Of a stretch of 64,000 nt of DNA, positions 14,001 to 29,000 are shown in pieces; within the stretch, counting starts at the first letter, position 1; every line of letters begins with the position of its first letter. The position numbers and the translations under genes were made by a program. Source of the DNA: Acanthosoma haemorrhoidale (lineage: Eukaryota; Arthropoda; Insecta; Hemiptera; Acanthosomatidae); assembly GCA_930367205.1 (NCBI GenBank), contig OV884011.1, positions 166,791,226-166,855,225 of the forward strand, read 5' to 3'. Below the pieces are notes generated by a model that made no database searches, had not been told where the DNA came from, and was given only the letters and a program-made list of their open reading frames with translations.

Positions 14001-17000
14001 CTATATTTTCCCTTTAAAAATTTTATTTTCTGCACAAAGTGTTTAAAAATAAAGCAATATGTTCACCCACCATATTGCTAGGCATGAGTTTCATTTGTGT
14101 ACAAAAAAATTCTAAATTATTACAACCCCTCCAAACTACCAACACATCTTTCTCGGCTGCATTTCAATTTAAATTGGAACATAATTACAAAACCTCATCC
14201 TAAATATTATATTGGGGTAGAATATAAATAATACAACTTACAAGTTTTGGAATTGTTCACATGGCTATTGTCGCTGTAATCCCAGCCAAACGTGAACGCA
14301 TCGAATCCGTGTATGATGATAAGATCAAAGACAGCTTCAACTGCAGAAATGCATGTATTATCTTCAGTTATCTGTCGAATCGAAAAAGTTAAATTAGCCT
14401 TTGACAGGTAATAAAACAAAATTAGGTAATAAGTGTTTATTAGTTTAAAAACTGAACTTATCATTATTTGAGACTTATACGTTGAACAATACAAAGAAAG
14501 AATTTTTCTCATTCAGGGTAAAAGTTAAATTTACCCGTCAGTCCTCTATAGAAACTTACCATCAACCCAATCTAATGAAGTAATCAAGAAAAATATTTGA
14601 CATTAACAAATTACTGTAATAAAACTTTTAGATTTTTCGGTAACAAAAAAAGAAATATCAAAATTTAAACAGATGTCAGTGACTCACACCATCAGTACAT
14701 CTGTAAGTTATAAATAAAAATATTTCATTTTATACAAAAGTAGCAAGTATTATAGAATTAGACGATACTCACCTGTATGCAGAACTTCAAGAAGTACTCC
14801 TTGGCCAGGTCTAGGCTCAAGTAGCAGAGTAGAGCCAAAGCGTCAAGAGCAAGTCTCTGCACTCCACTGTCATCCATCTGTGATAGGCAAAATCGTTATT
14901 TGTAATGTTCGAAATAAAGTTTTTGTACTAATCTAATATGATCCCTTCATATAGCAGATGTCAATCACAGTTCTGTAAATGGGTTAATTCTATTTAATGT
15001 TTACCAATAATTAACGCTATCTTGTGAAACACTATCTCTAAGCATGTTGATTAGATCGATGATTTGATCAGGTCATCTCACAGACAGACAAACCAAACAT
15101 TAGAGTCATAAACTTCCTTCATTCAGCAATAATTCATTATTAGTTGCTAAAATAAAAAGGAATCTTAGACAATCACAAATACATTGTGACAATATTTTAT
15201 GGTCAAATAGAGTTTTATTTTAAAATGAATATCTGGTTAGGAAGAAAAACTGGAACTACTAGTTCAATTATTTACAAAGTTCCATAGGCAATTATGTTAA
15301 TATGAAATATTTTAAATAGACAAAATTATGCACTAGAACCATATAATAGATCATATTAAACGAAACGTTATAAAATAAAATTTATGAAACTTTTTATAAA
15401 TTTGTATTATGACTCCTTATGAATAAGTAACAATGTTAGAAAAACTGATTATCGTTATTATATATGAAAGTTAAGTTAGTTCAGTGTAAGAAAAATCAAA
15501 TTGATGTACCTTAAAACACATGAGAATGAAGTGCTCCTTTAGACTGAGCAGAGTTGCGTCAATTTTGTTGACTGACGGTGACTTCAACATCTCGATTACT
15601 ATCATGAGGCACTTGACCACTGTTTCAGGATCCGTTCGTTCGTTTCTAATCTGCGCAAAATCACCAGTATCTACTCATTAGAGATTAATAAAAAAAATAT
15701 AATTTCCAGTCGAATATGAAAAAATACTAACAAACAGACAAATATATACTGAACAAATAAAAATAGCTGAGGAGTATTTATGTGCAACAAAAAAGGTCTG
15801 GTTCCCTCAAATTTGATTTTCTAATTTTTAAAGAACCTTCATATTTCTTTCCATTTTGAACAGGACTTAAGATTCTATTTCTCCATTTTGCTATTCTTAT
15901 GTATTATCTAATAAACTTAAAGTGAAATTTACTAAAGAAAGCCATAAATGATAAAGACATGACAAAACATATTGTTGTGATATTCAATATTATAGACTTT
16001 GTATATCAAGAAATTGAAATATAAATAAGTTATTCAAAGCATATATCAAGAAGGCGAAAATAAAAAAAATTGAGAGTAGAGGAAAAAACAAAAGATAGTG
16101 TATAGTTGTTGTTATTATGAGGAGAACACAGAATTATTCTCTCTAGTTTTGGAATCAGCCCGTGATACATGTTAGTTGTAAATTGTGTGTCAGAAAAACT
16201 TTAAAATTTCTAATGGTCACCAATAACCATAACCAATAAAACCAATAACCATAAAAACCAATACCAATAATCACTAACCATTAGAAATTTTAAAGTTTTT
16301 CTGACACACAATTTACAACTAACATGTATCACGGGCTGATTCCAAAACTAGAGAGAATAATTCTGTGTTCTCCTCATAATAGCAACAACTATACACTATC
16401 TTTTGTTTTTTCCTCTACTCTCAATTTTTTTTATTTTCGCCTTCTTGATATATGCTTTGAATAACTTATTTATATTTCAATTTCTTGATATACAAAGTCT
16501 ATAATATTGAATATCACAACAATATGTTTTGTCATGTCTTTATCATTTATGGCTTTCTTTTGTAAATTTCACTTCAAGTTTATTAGATAATAAAATGTAT
16601 TGGACTTAGCAGAACCAAGAAGAGACACTGCACGAAAAAGAATTGATTTGTTTTGAAAATAATTAATGAGGATAAAAGAAGAAGAAGAAGCAAAATTATA
16701 GACAAGTATTTATATATAATTAATTTAAGGTTTTTTTTAATTTGTAATTAAATTCATCTTTTTGCCAGAATTATTTTTGTTAATAGAACCTAATAATAAA
16801 TAATAAAAAAAAAAAAAAAACAATTGCCATATCTTTCAAATAACGCAATAATATATAGGCCTTCAAAATTGAAATATGGTAACATTTACTTGTAATAATG
16901 CAATATATGTTATAGTGATAATAGATTTCATAATAATAATAAATAATTGCTCAACAACATACGAGACCCCGCTATTTTTTACCGTTCTCAAAAAGAAAAT

Positions 17001-20000
17001 TATTTCAATAAAACAATAGCTCCAGAATATCCACTAAATTGTGAGATTGGCAACTACAGCAAAAATTCTCTCAAAGAAAACATTTTAGATTAGGGATTCC
17101 ACAATCCAAATACGAAATAGTTCTAAATAACTTCTGATGTGTAAATAAAACTCTTCATTAGGATCACCTCAAAGACTGTCTTATTTAGATTTTGAATAGT
17201 TTTATTTAACTTGCAAATGTTTATTTGATTTGTAAATATTTTCTATTATATAATCTTGTAAATAAGGTTTTTGATGATTTTTTTTTCATGAGTAGGTTGG
17301 TTTTTATTAAATTTTTCCTACTATTTAAAAAAAAGAGGGCATATATATATATAATATATATATATATATCAATACATTATAGCCAATACAATGAGATGGG
17401 AAGGATACTAGAACATAAAAATCTAATAACAGGTGGAATTGTAAATAAAATTTTCTTATTCTCTTTATAATTAATAAATAAGTGATATTTAAGTTGGTAA
17501 TAATAGTTAATCAATAAGTGATACCTAATTAAATAAGGAAATATCATTAAGAGTAGTTTACAGTAAATAGATAGGATAGATGAACTGTGAGATGGTCAAT
17601 TGTTAGACGAGGAGAGAGGAATGTACATTAGTTGTACTGAAATCATTAATAAATATCCATAATAAAGTTGATCAGATATAAATAAATCACCAATAATTGG
17701 AGGTATAGTGATGGGAGGCCAGTGAAATTTCTTATATATAAAATATTATCTCAAAGACCATCAGGGATCAAGTGAGTGCAGTATGCACCAATATTTTTTT
17801 TGGTACCCAAAGAGTAAAGAAACAATCACAGATACAACCTTCTAAAACATAACATTAAATAAATGTTAAATTGGAGAATTTATATTTTTCTAAACTTTTG
17901 ATTAACATCTCTTTTTAGCTCAACGATTTAAAAAACAATGTTTTAATGTGTTCGGTTCAGTAATAAGTAATTACGGGTTCATTCAAATTGTCAAAATGTC
18001 AAACTGGTGGCCCCCGAGGTAATGTTTTGTGGCTCAAGATAGTCTGAAATAATACGAAAACAACATAATCTGTTGAAAACAGCACTTAGGGGAGATCGAG
18101 GCAATACCTTACACACCATTTTGTCATGTTAAAATTGAGTTCGGAGCCCTCTGGATGGTGCTGCTACCTAGTGGCAGTGCTAGCTAACATTTTTAGAGGG
18201 AAGCGATTATGATTGTGCATCACGTTTGTCAGCTGTGTAACATTTTGTGTTGTTTTTTTTAATTACTTTGCTATATTTACACATCACAACATAAGCGGTA
18301 AGTGAAAATGTGTAATAGTTAGACTTTATTAAAAGTTTGTATTAAATTATAAGCATCTTAAAATGTCATTTTTAAAGTTAAAGATATATTAAATTTACTT
18401 AGTTTAGTAAACTAGAATTAAGTTTATTTAGTTATTTACGACAAAGGATCAACGCTACATATAAGGAATAAAAAAAAACGTGATGTAGAGGATGGTGGCA
18501 CCTTTTATTGTTCACGTGCGAGCGAAGAGACAGCCACAGGAAGGCCCAAGACAAAGAAACAGAAGAAGACGGTACTATATTGGCCACGTGCAAACATAGA
18601 ATGATGCGTGGAAAAACCATGATGTAGAGGGTGGCAGCATCTTTAGGGGTCACACGCTACCAAGGAGGGGAAACACCTATAATAAGGAAGAGTTAAAAGA
18701 GGTCAGTTCTTTTCTGATACAAGTAACCAAGTGAGCAACAGTGAGAGTGAGATGGCGATCGGGAGTAAACTTATGCTTACAAGATATGACCGAGAGTGTT
18801 AGACGAGGTGTGAGAAAATTCTGCCTTAGATCTGAAAAATTTTGAGCATCATAGGTTGAGGAAGATCTACAAACCACAACTGAGAACAACCTCAAAGCAG
18901 AGCGTATCCCAAGACGAACTGTGAGTAGACAAATACTAATTGCATTTCTCCAAAGGTAGAAGTAGTTATGACCACAAACCATGTTTTCCAGTATAATTAC
19001 AGAGTTTACGGTTTTTAATGTTTAAATATAATAGTAGTAAAGAATGTTTAGGTAAAATACATGAGTGTTTAGTATGCCAGAATCTGAAACAATGAATAAA
19101 ATGAAATAATCCACAAATTGTTTATTAATAGTTATAAAACCTGATATTAGTACGAGGGTGGTCTGAAAAGTTTCCGACCTAACAAAGATACAAGATGTTT
19201 TTTCAGATTTTTTTTTTTTTTTTCAACATGGTCTCCTTGTAACTCTACACACTTCTCCCAGCGATGCTCCCATCTCTGTAACCCGTCCAAATAGTACTCA
19301 GCGTTTTTCTCTGCAAAATAATCGTTCACGAAGGTGATTGCCTCTTCATTTGATGAAAATCTCTGTCCTCCGAGCGCTATTTTTCGCTTGTCGGCTAGAT
19401 CTGGTGAGTAAGGCGGATGGTCAAGCAGTTCAAACCGTAATTCATGTATTTTCGCCATGGCAACCACTGAGGTGTGAGACGGTTGTCTTGGTGAAACAGG
19501 ATTTTCTTTTTCTGCAAATGTAGCTGTTTTTCCGCACGTTCTGCCTTTAGCTTGCCAAGTAATGATGCGTAGTATGCTCATGCAATGGTTTTTCCTTTTT
19601 GAAGATAATCAATTAAAATAACTCCATGACTATCCCAAAAAACAGTCACCGTCACTTTCCCAGCCGAAAAAAACAGTTTTTGCTTTGGAGCCGGTTCCCC
19701 CTTTGCAGTCCACTGTTTGGACTGTATTTTTGTTTCGGGCGTATAATGGTGTATCCAAGTTTCATCCACAGTAATTAATCGGCGCCAAAACTCGGATTTA
19801 TTGCGCCAACAGAGCGTTGGAAATGTTCATTCGAACACGTTTTTGGTCTAACGTGAGCAAACGTGGCACCCAACTCGCGGACAGCTTTCTCATCTCTAAA
19901 TGTTGATTTAATATGTTCTTTCAAACACGTTCTTTTGACATGATCATAACCTCTGCTATCTCTCTCACTTTAATTCGGCGGTCGTCTAGCACCATTTGGT

Positions 20001-23000
20001 GAACTTTGGCGATGTTTTCATCGGTAGTTGCAGTTTTTGGACGTCCCGAACGTTCATTGTCTCCCAAGCTCTTACGACCACGTTTAAATTCAGCTGCCCA
20101 AAATTTTACTGTGGTAAATGATGGTGCTGAGTCCCCATACACAGAATCCAACTTATCTTTGATTTGCATAGGCGTATTGCCTTTCAAAAACAAATATTTA
20201 ATGACAGCTCGATACTCGATTTTGTCCATTTTCATAAAAACACTCACATCAACTCACTCAAACGACTGTTATACAACAACTGCGCGTCCAAAATGGCTGA
20301 AACTTTGGTGAGTATCTTTCAACAGATGAACAAAGAAATTCACTAGCTTTTATTTACGACTGCTGATGTCTTCATGTTGAGGTCGGAAACTTTCCAGACA
20401 GCCCTCCTATATTTTTGTAATGAGGACATTACAAGGTTTTGCTGTGGGTAGACACTATTTTGATAATTTGATATAATTCCTGCAGCAAAGCTGTTCACAT
20501 GATAATTATAGTAACTTAACAACCCTAACAAGTTCATTTGCTTAGTTAAGTTACAGATCTTATGTATTCTTTCTCTACATTTAATGTAAGCACTTGTGTC
20601 TATTAAACAAATGTTAATTTAATTCTTCAAGTATTTTATTCAAGATTTTGTTCAATAATTTTAAATATTTTCAATTTTGATTACTTTAATGTTTTTAACG
20701 AAAGGCTAGTTTCTTTGTCACGGTCAGAGTTTTAAAGATTTTTGGGTTGTTTCTTTTATAACTAATTTTGAAATAAATTTGAGTAGTAACAGTTATGTGA
20801 ATGTTTAAACTTAAAACCCCAATTTTTATTTTTTTTTACAGAAAATGTCACTTTCAACACTAAATAAAAATGAAAGATTGATGTCAAGGAAAGAAAATTT
20901 CAAGAAAGGTGGGAGCTGAGCTATTTTGATATGGAAGTGAACAATAAAATTGTATACTTAATTTGCAAATAATCAATTAGTGTCATTAAAGAATACAACA
21001 TTGAGCGGCATTATAGCACTAATCACAAAGAACAATTTTTGTGCTTCAAAGGAAATACTAAGAGAAGAAAAATTAAAAACAATGAAGAATTCACTTAATA
21101 GCCAGTAAAGAGTGCTTACAAAATTCATAAAAAGTAATGAATCAGTAATAACAGCTAGTTACAAAATATCCTTTCTATTAGCCAAACATTTTAAATCATT
21201 CACCGATGGTTCTTTAATCAAGGAATGTATGATAAAAAAAAGCTGCTAAATTCGTCTGTCCAGAAAAGGTACAGTCGTTTCAAATGATGACTTAAGTGGT
21301 AGATATCGTTAGTTAACAACTACAGAAAATATCCACCAAAGTCCAGTTTTATTCACTTGAAAGCATGGATGTGAAACAAGTTGCTGTTTTTTTTTTTCAT
21401 GGTTGCGATAATAATATGAGGATCACCGAAGAATGGTTGGAAATTATACCTCTTTATGGAACTACAACTAGTGAAGTTATTTTTGAACCTGTATGAAGCA
21501 TTTTAGGAAAATTTAATCTTCCTCTTGACAGGCATGTTCTGTAACAACTGATGGTGCTAAATCGATGAGGGGTGAAGCTTAAGGATTTGTGACAAGACTG
21601 ACACGAAAATTACAAAATGAATATCCAGATAAATCGAAAATCAAGACTATCCATTGCCTTATTCACTAATCAATTCTCTGTTTAAATACATTGAAAATGA
21701 ACAAAGTAATTAAACCAAATACAGTCAACTTTATTCAACTGAGAGCACTTGACCTTCGCCAATTTACTTTGTTCCTTAAAGATTTAGAATCTAAATTCGA
21801 AGATCTTCCTTACAGAAGTTCGTCGGTTGTCCTGTCACTAAGTCCTAATGAGCTTCTATCTGCTTTTGGGGAAAATAATTGTATTTCTTGAAATGAAAGA
21901 TAAATAAAAACGAAAATATATTGATGATAAAAGATCTTTTGTGGCATTTTTAACAGATATTATAAGTCATCTGAATAATCTTAATCAGATGTTCATAGTA
22001 TTTAAATTCAGATATTGGAAAGCTAGTAAGAGGAAAGCATTAGCAAGTTTTTGGTAACAAAAAAAAATTTAGTTCTATAAGTAGATTAAATAAATGTTAT
22101 AATAAAAAATAAATTATACAGAAATTTATAGTATAAAGTATTACCTTAAATTTCTCTTAATTAATTCTTTTAATTGTATTTTATAATTATCCTATCCATA
22201 TTCATGATTCTTCAGATCAAAATTTAATGTGATGGAGCCCGCATGAATCTTAACAGTTGCATTAAATGACCCGTGTTTTAAGTGAGTTTAACATGCCTGC
22301 CTGATTTTAATAGATAAGAAGCTTCTTCGCTTAACCAACATATTGAGTTTACTATTGCACCAGAAATTTTATGTACTAATAAGGAATCTGGCATAAAATG
22401 ATAGGGTTGGCTTTGGAGAGATGCACACTAAAGGAGGCCAAAGATACTGTCTAAGGAAGGAAATAAAGTAATATTAATTCAGTTGTTGAGGAGGCAGTTC
22501 TAATTCGTCAGCTGTAAGTAGTGAGTGAGAAGTTAACAGTTGGGAACAGAAATTTCGATAGGGTGATGGAGATATTAAACAGTCAGAGAAATAAAAGTTC
22601 AGAAAGTATGTTCTTGAAGATTTGGCAAGAAGAAGAACATAACTGAAGTTAAAAGCATTTAAACAAGAAAAGAGAAAGTTAAATAAAATTTAATCAGATG
22701 ACCTATGCCATAGGTCCTATGGCATTTGAAGGACTTTTAATATTTTAAAGTTTATTAAAAATATATTAATACAAAATTTTACAGGTGCTACATATGAATA
22801 CTTACACAGTCATCTAATGACTGGGATTGCAGTGTGCAGTTGAGGAGTGCCATGCGCTCCGAGATACCTTCAATACTCCCTGGTGATTGTGGTGCCTATT
22901 TACACACAGACAAATTAGAGCCAAATTCATTTTTAGTATTTAGTAAATACTTAACAGTGTCAAAAGTAGAGCTTAAAACTAATAGTGGGCAAACACTTTA

Positions 23001-26000
23001 CCAGTACGTCATCAGAGTCTAGGGGTTCCCTGATGTCGGAAATGAGTTCTGCCATTATGACCAACCGCTTCTTGACCTCTGGAATCAGCAGCTCGGAAAG
23101 TGTGACCAGCGGTCGGATCAGCTCAGTCCCAGTTTTGTCATCCTTCAGCACTTCCAGACATGTGTTAGTCAGCTCCTTCCTTTAAACAACAATGTTTTGC
23201 TACTTTTATGGATACCTTCGACACTTATATTACAATTATAATGAAATCGTAACAGGTGCTGTTGAATATGTACTCAGTCTCGGAGGATCTGAATATACAC
23301 ATTCAACTTAGATATTAAATAGTGGACTATATGAATGATATTTTTAAATAAGATGAAATTTCATTTACCTTGAAATTGAATGGATAAGCTAAATTAGTTA
23401 AACATATCTTTATTGAAAGAGACTATAATGTGTACAAATGTGATAAAGGGCGAAAAGGATATACAATTAGGTTAATGCTTTTAGCCAGTGAATTTATAAA
23501 GATAAAAAGAGGAAATTATAATTTATAATGTGATATATAAAACATAAGTAAACATAAAGTTAGATTAAATAGAAAGCCTTTGCAGTGGTCATGCGCAGAA
23601 GATTACCTTGAAATCGAGGTCATGTCATCCACAACCTGACATAGAAAAGAATGCGCCAATAGGAAGAAAGGATGACAAGAGCAGGATAAAAGGTGGCTGG
23701 GGATCGATACGCAGTTCTCTGGTGGTATCAGCAGCGGATGAAGAAGGGTACTTAGACATATTAAAAAGATGTATAGGGGGGGGGGGGTATGCATGGCTGA
23801 TAGTGTGATTTTTAAGGTGGGAGATATCTAGGGATTTCACTCTTGAAGTATGTTTGGCATGTGTGTGCAAGAAAAGTGAACAAGACTTACCAAGACGGCA
23901 AAAGTGAGTGCCAGAATAAATTCAATTCTCTGCCGTTAGAGACAGTTAGGTTCATAATTCAGTTTTCCAAGTGTCGTGTTAAATTATAAAATTATCAATG
24001 TTAAGGATATTTAAGGTTATATTAGGTTAAAGTGTGAGGTGTTTGTACGTCAGAACCCAACCTGAGTTTAATTATTATAATAGTGAATTCATAAATAAAT
24101 GATTAAGAAACCATTTATTATTACATATTGAAACCTGATATTCTTATTTATTTGTAACGAAGAGGTTACTTGGTGTTCCCAAGTGTGTAGAACTAATTTT
24201 GAGAAATTATGTTCATATATTGACGTACAGCCCTAAGAGGTTAAAATAGGGTAAGTAAGGTAATTAATTTGGGGTTTTCATATCAGGTAATTTTATTATT
24301 ACTACAATAAATTTAAATATTGCTATATTATTTTAGTGTTTTGTTTAATTTATAATAAAAATACCTTTTTAAATTTATAATTTATTATTTTTAAACTCGG
24401 GGAGATTCTTGAGAACCTTAACATAAAATAAATAATACATATACTTTTTAAGTTCTTCACAATTTTCAGTCTTTGATTCATCTTGTTCCATCCCAAGTAA
24501 TATGTTTTGTTAACCCCAATCCTTACGTTCCAAATTATAATGCTCCCTCAATGGTTTTCTGTAGATTCTGCATCCTTCATATATGATGAGTAATGGTTTT
24601 ACGTGTATGTATGAGTAAATACAAGAATATACGTAGAAACAAGAGGGCTCTCACGACAAATATCTATGACTATCTGCAAACTATCGCAAACATGACTTGT
24701 TCTTTGCAGGTCAGCCATAATTCTTCCTCATCCTGCTCCTCTCTCGATGAACTAGGGGACCCTTCTACTCAATCATCTAGAAGTAAAAGAAGGCTTATTT
24801 TCTTTGCTGGATAAACCGCTGTACCTATATCCAGCGTGCATGAGGCAATTCTATAACCTTCGGCCTCTTTACTTTGTAGAACCGCAGAGAGATGGGGACA
24901 CAAGCGCAACTACAGGTTTAAGACAGAGATTCAAATCAAGTACTGGCTTTAGAAACAATATTTTCTGAACAGGGGCTGTATGTCTGTGAATGTGCTCAAA
25001 CATTAAGAAGTAAAAACCTACAGAAAATATTCTAAACCGAGGTTACAGGAGTGTTGTAGGCCAGTGATTCTCAACTTCTGTTGGACCATCGCCCACTTCC
25101 AGGTAATATATGAAACTATCATCTCCTTACACCGACCTTATTTTGTATAATAGTTTCCCGACAACATGCAAAAGTTTCTTCATATCTTAATTAAATGTTA
25201 GAAAAGATTTTCTTTCAGTTTTTTTTTCCTTTGCTATAAATTTTTGTAAATTACTTATGTACTGATCAAAATAAAGATATATTGTATTTTTTAAGGAGTA
25301 ATTTGGAAGAAGGAAAATAAATTATAAAAAGTTTAATTTCAAACAAGTAAAAGGAACAACTGGAAAGAGAGCCAGTAAATGGAGCAGCTGAGAGGGACGC
25401 AACTAGTTCAATTGTTTAGAGATGCTTGAGAAGAGAGGAGCGAGTTTGAAATAGTCAAAGATATTTGCCGTGATTGCCCTCATATTATCGTATACCATCA
25501 TATCACCTCACATACATCATATTTCCACTCAGATCAGTTCTTCGTATTTCATAATATCCGCATATTTACCCATAAGTATAGGTAAAAGCATTACTTGTGA
25601 GATTGGCAGAATCTACAGGAGGCCATTGAGGCAGCATTATAGTTGGAGCTTCAGGATCAACAAAACACACTACTCGGGCTGGAGCAAGACAAGTCAAGAC
25701 AGAAGAATTGCGAAGAGCTCAAAAACAGTATAAGTCTTATTTTTTATTTTTATTCATTTTATGTTAAATGTTTGGTTGTCTAGGAGCCTCCTGTATTATA
25801 AATTAGAAGTTTAAAAGTTTCATTTTTTTTTTTATACTAGTTAATTAGCAAAATACTACAATACATTGATTAATTGAATGAAATGTTAAGAAGGCAGTTC
25901 AAAAACGTAGGCAAAAAGTCAGAATTGACTATGGTCAAAGCAAGAAAGCCTCTTTATTAATGGCTACCTTGAGCTTGTCCATCATAACTCTCAAATTATC

Positions 26001-29000
26001 ACCCCTTGTTGAGAAACAGTGCAATGGTCTCTACATACAGAAAGAAAAAGTCTTTAATTTAAGTGCAAAAGGTTTATTTTTCCTTATACCTTGAATAGAA
26101 AATTCTAGCGGAAGTGCCCACGTGGTCCTTTAATTAAATAATACTAATTATGCTCAGTTTACTACACTTGGATAATTGAAATTTTAAAGAGATAGGGCAC
26201 AGGTGATAAGTTTTTATTTTTCCAATCATCAATTGATTACTTAGGACTTTTATGCCCCGATTGTTTTTGATAAACAATCCTCTACTGCTATTGCTACATG
26301 GTTTATATTGGAAAAAAGTTATTTAGTTACCTGCCCATCTCATCCATGAACGAGAAGCACTTGGATATCTCCACCAGTTGGGTGAAGGTGTACTGATGGT
26401 CAGTGTCCTTCAGATCCAATTTGTCAGTGCACCTGTAATGTCACACATTTCAATTAATGAAATATGTAAGCTTGTGCTCTTACATGATGTAGCTATTGCC
26501 AAGTAATAATCTTATTCGGCCTTTGAGAAACGTCAATCTATTTGCAGTATACAATCATGACATCGAAATGATTCTCAAAAAGTGTTTCCACTGGAGTTCT
26601 CTTTTTTCAGGTGTTCGGATGAAAGGTAGGGAGAGAGGTAGGGGAGAGATAGGGGGGAGAGGTAGGGAGAGAGAAAGGCAAGGGAGGGAGAGACAATAGC
26701 AGACAAAAATACAGGAGGAAAAAATTACACCACTTGAGAGAATATTCCAAAACATGAAAACCGTAACTAGAATTCTTTTAAAATAAATATATCTACTGAT
26801 TGTCCAATTATCAATCAAATGGATTGTAATAACCCACCTCTGAACAGGCTATTGAACTTGATTAATTACAAATGATAGCAATGATGATTTATATAGAACA
26901 TTTATATATTGTGATATGTTTTTGAATGGATTAATATATAATATAAAAAGATTAAATTCAAACAAGTGAATGGAACAGCAGGGGTATATAATAAATTATA
27001 AGTTTAAAAGTTTCATTCATTTTTTTTTATATCAGTAAATTGACCAAATATTATAATATATTGGTAATGAATAAAATATAAGGACGAATGTGAGACATAT
27101 GTAGGAGAGGAGGGCAGTTCAAAAACAATGTTTGAAAATTTTTCATACAAAATTTTAGATCTAATTTTTTAATTTTATGTTAAATGTTTGGTTGTCAAGG
27201 ACCCTTCTGAGATATAATAACTTATAAGTTTAAAAGTTTAATTCTTTTTTTTTTATTGTTAGTAAATTAACCAACCAGTAAAATATTTTAGCTGAGAATT
27301 TTTATAATGACTGTGATGAATATATAATACAAAATTTTCATGAACAAATCTTCATTTAAAAAAACTGAAACGTGTTAAAACAAGGTGAATTGTATTTTGT
27401 TATTTACTCATATTACCGATACTCACTTACACCTGTCCTATTAGGACAAGGCTTCAAACATTTCAGAATAAAAGACTCATCAGGAATACCCAAATTTATT
27501 TAGAATTGAGAATGTCCTCAACATCTCAACTTTTAGAATAGCTTACAAGGGGACACCATCTGCCATTATCTTCCATCCAGGACAGTCTATCCATCAGACT
27601 TAGCCCAAGACTGTATCAAGACCTTTAAATTTTTTTTTCCTCAAAGTGTTAAATAACACTTTTTTCCCTTATTAAAATTTAGGTTAATGACTAATGTGTT
27701 TAACAAAATAAATATATTGTAATGGTTTTTTTTAATGTCAAGAAATATTAAAGGTAAATATGCATATATAAAAATTACACGTGCAGAGAAAGTTAACCCG
27801 CCAGAGGTAACATAACAGATAATGGAGATAAGGATGGACTAATGGGATCAAAGAATGATAAGAGTAGATAGGAGTAGGAAAGAGCTGATAAAATAATGCA
27901 AAAGAATACAGGGCTTCTTGGTTATTAGCTGCAGACGAAGAAGTAACACTTAGAAGGTTTGAGAAGACATATGTATGCGAGTAGCCACGGCTGATAGTGT
28001 GATTTCTAAGATGTGAGATATCTAGGGATTTCTCTCTAGAAGTATGTCGGGCATGTGTGGGTAACAACAGAACCACGGTGTGAAGAAAAGAATCTTTTCA
28101 CCGACGAGTCCACCAGACAGAAGACTCATCTCAAAGAAGTTAATGTGAGTACTACTATCTTCTGCCATTAGAGACAGTGTTCATAATTCGTTTTTCCATT
28201 TATCATGTTAAATTATAGGATTATCAATCTTTATATCAAGGATATTTAAGGTTAAATTAGCTTAAAATGTCAGAACCCGACCTGAGTTTTAATTATTAAA
28301 ATAGTAGGTTTATAAATAAATCAATGATTAAGAAATTGCTTATTATTACATATTTAAACATGATATTCTTATTTATTTGTAACGAAGATATTACTTGGTA
28401 TTGCCACGTGTAGAAGTATGTAACAAAGAGGTTACATGATATCACCACAAGTAGAAGTAATTTTGAGAAATTGATTTAATTCATGCGGTGTGGTGTCGCC
28501 AATGTGTTGTTCATATATTGACTTACAGCCCTAAGAGGTTGAAACAGGGTAAGAAAGGTAATTAACTTGGGGTTTTCATATCATTTAAATGTACTATTAA
28601 TACAGAGGGGTCCAAAAAAATGTATCCACTGTTTAAAAGTCCATAACTTGCAAACTAATTGACGGAGTTGTCTCATTTTTGGTAGTGTAATAGTTTGTAG
28701 TTCCGGCAATCGCCATACAAGCGTTGTATTGTTTTTTCAGATGACAGTCGCCAGATAGTTAGTGTTTTATTGTTAGTTGTACCTTGTTACTCGAGTAAAC
28801 ATGGCTGGCATAAGGCTTACATTTGATGAAAGGAAGTCTGTTTTAAAGTGGTATTTTAAGTACGAAAAGATTAATGAGGTTCAACGGCAATGGCGAAATG
28901 TGTATCAAACAGAGCCACCGACAAGTTTAACGATTCGTCGCATTCGAGACAAATTTGAAGCCGAAGGCTGTGTTAAAGATGTACACAAACAACGATCTGG

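Larger units (their letters stand above)
18677..20530 (+). repeat. Interspersed repeat family C, copy 2, split by a mariner insertion
   Basis: Left part 18677-19150 contains the divergent family C words 'aataaggaagagtt', 'gtgtttagtatgccagaatctg' and 'aaacctgatatta'. The right part, after the mariner at 19153-20407, resumes with 'tttttgtaatgaggacattacaaggttttgctg', the counterpart of 'tatttgtaacgaagaggttacttggtgtt' in copy 3, and continues to 'aacaaccctaacaagttc'. This is the most diverged copy. Confidence 0.55.
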
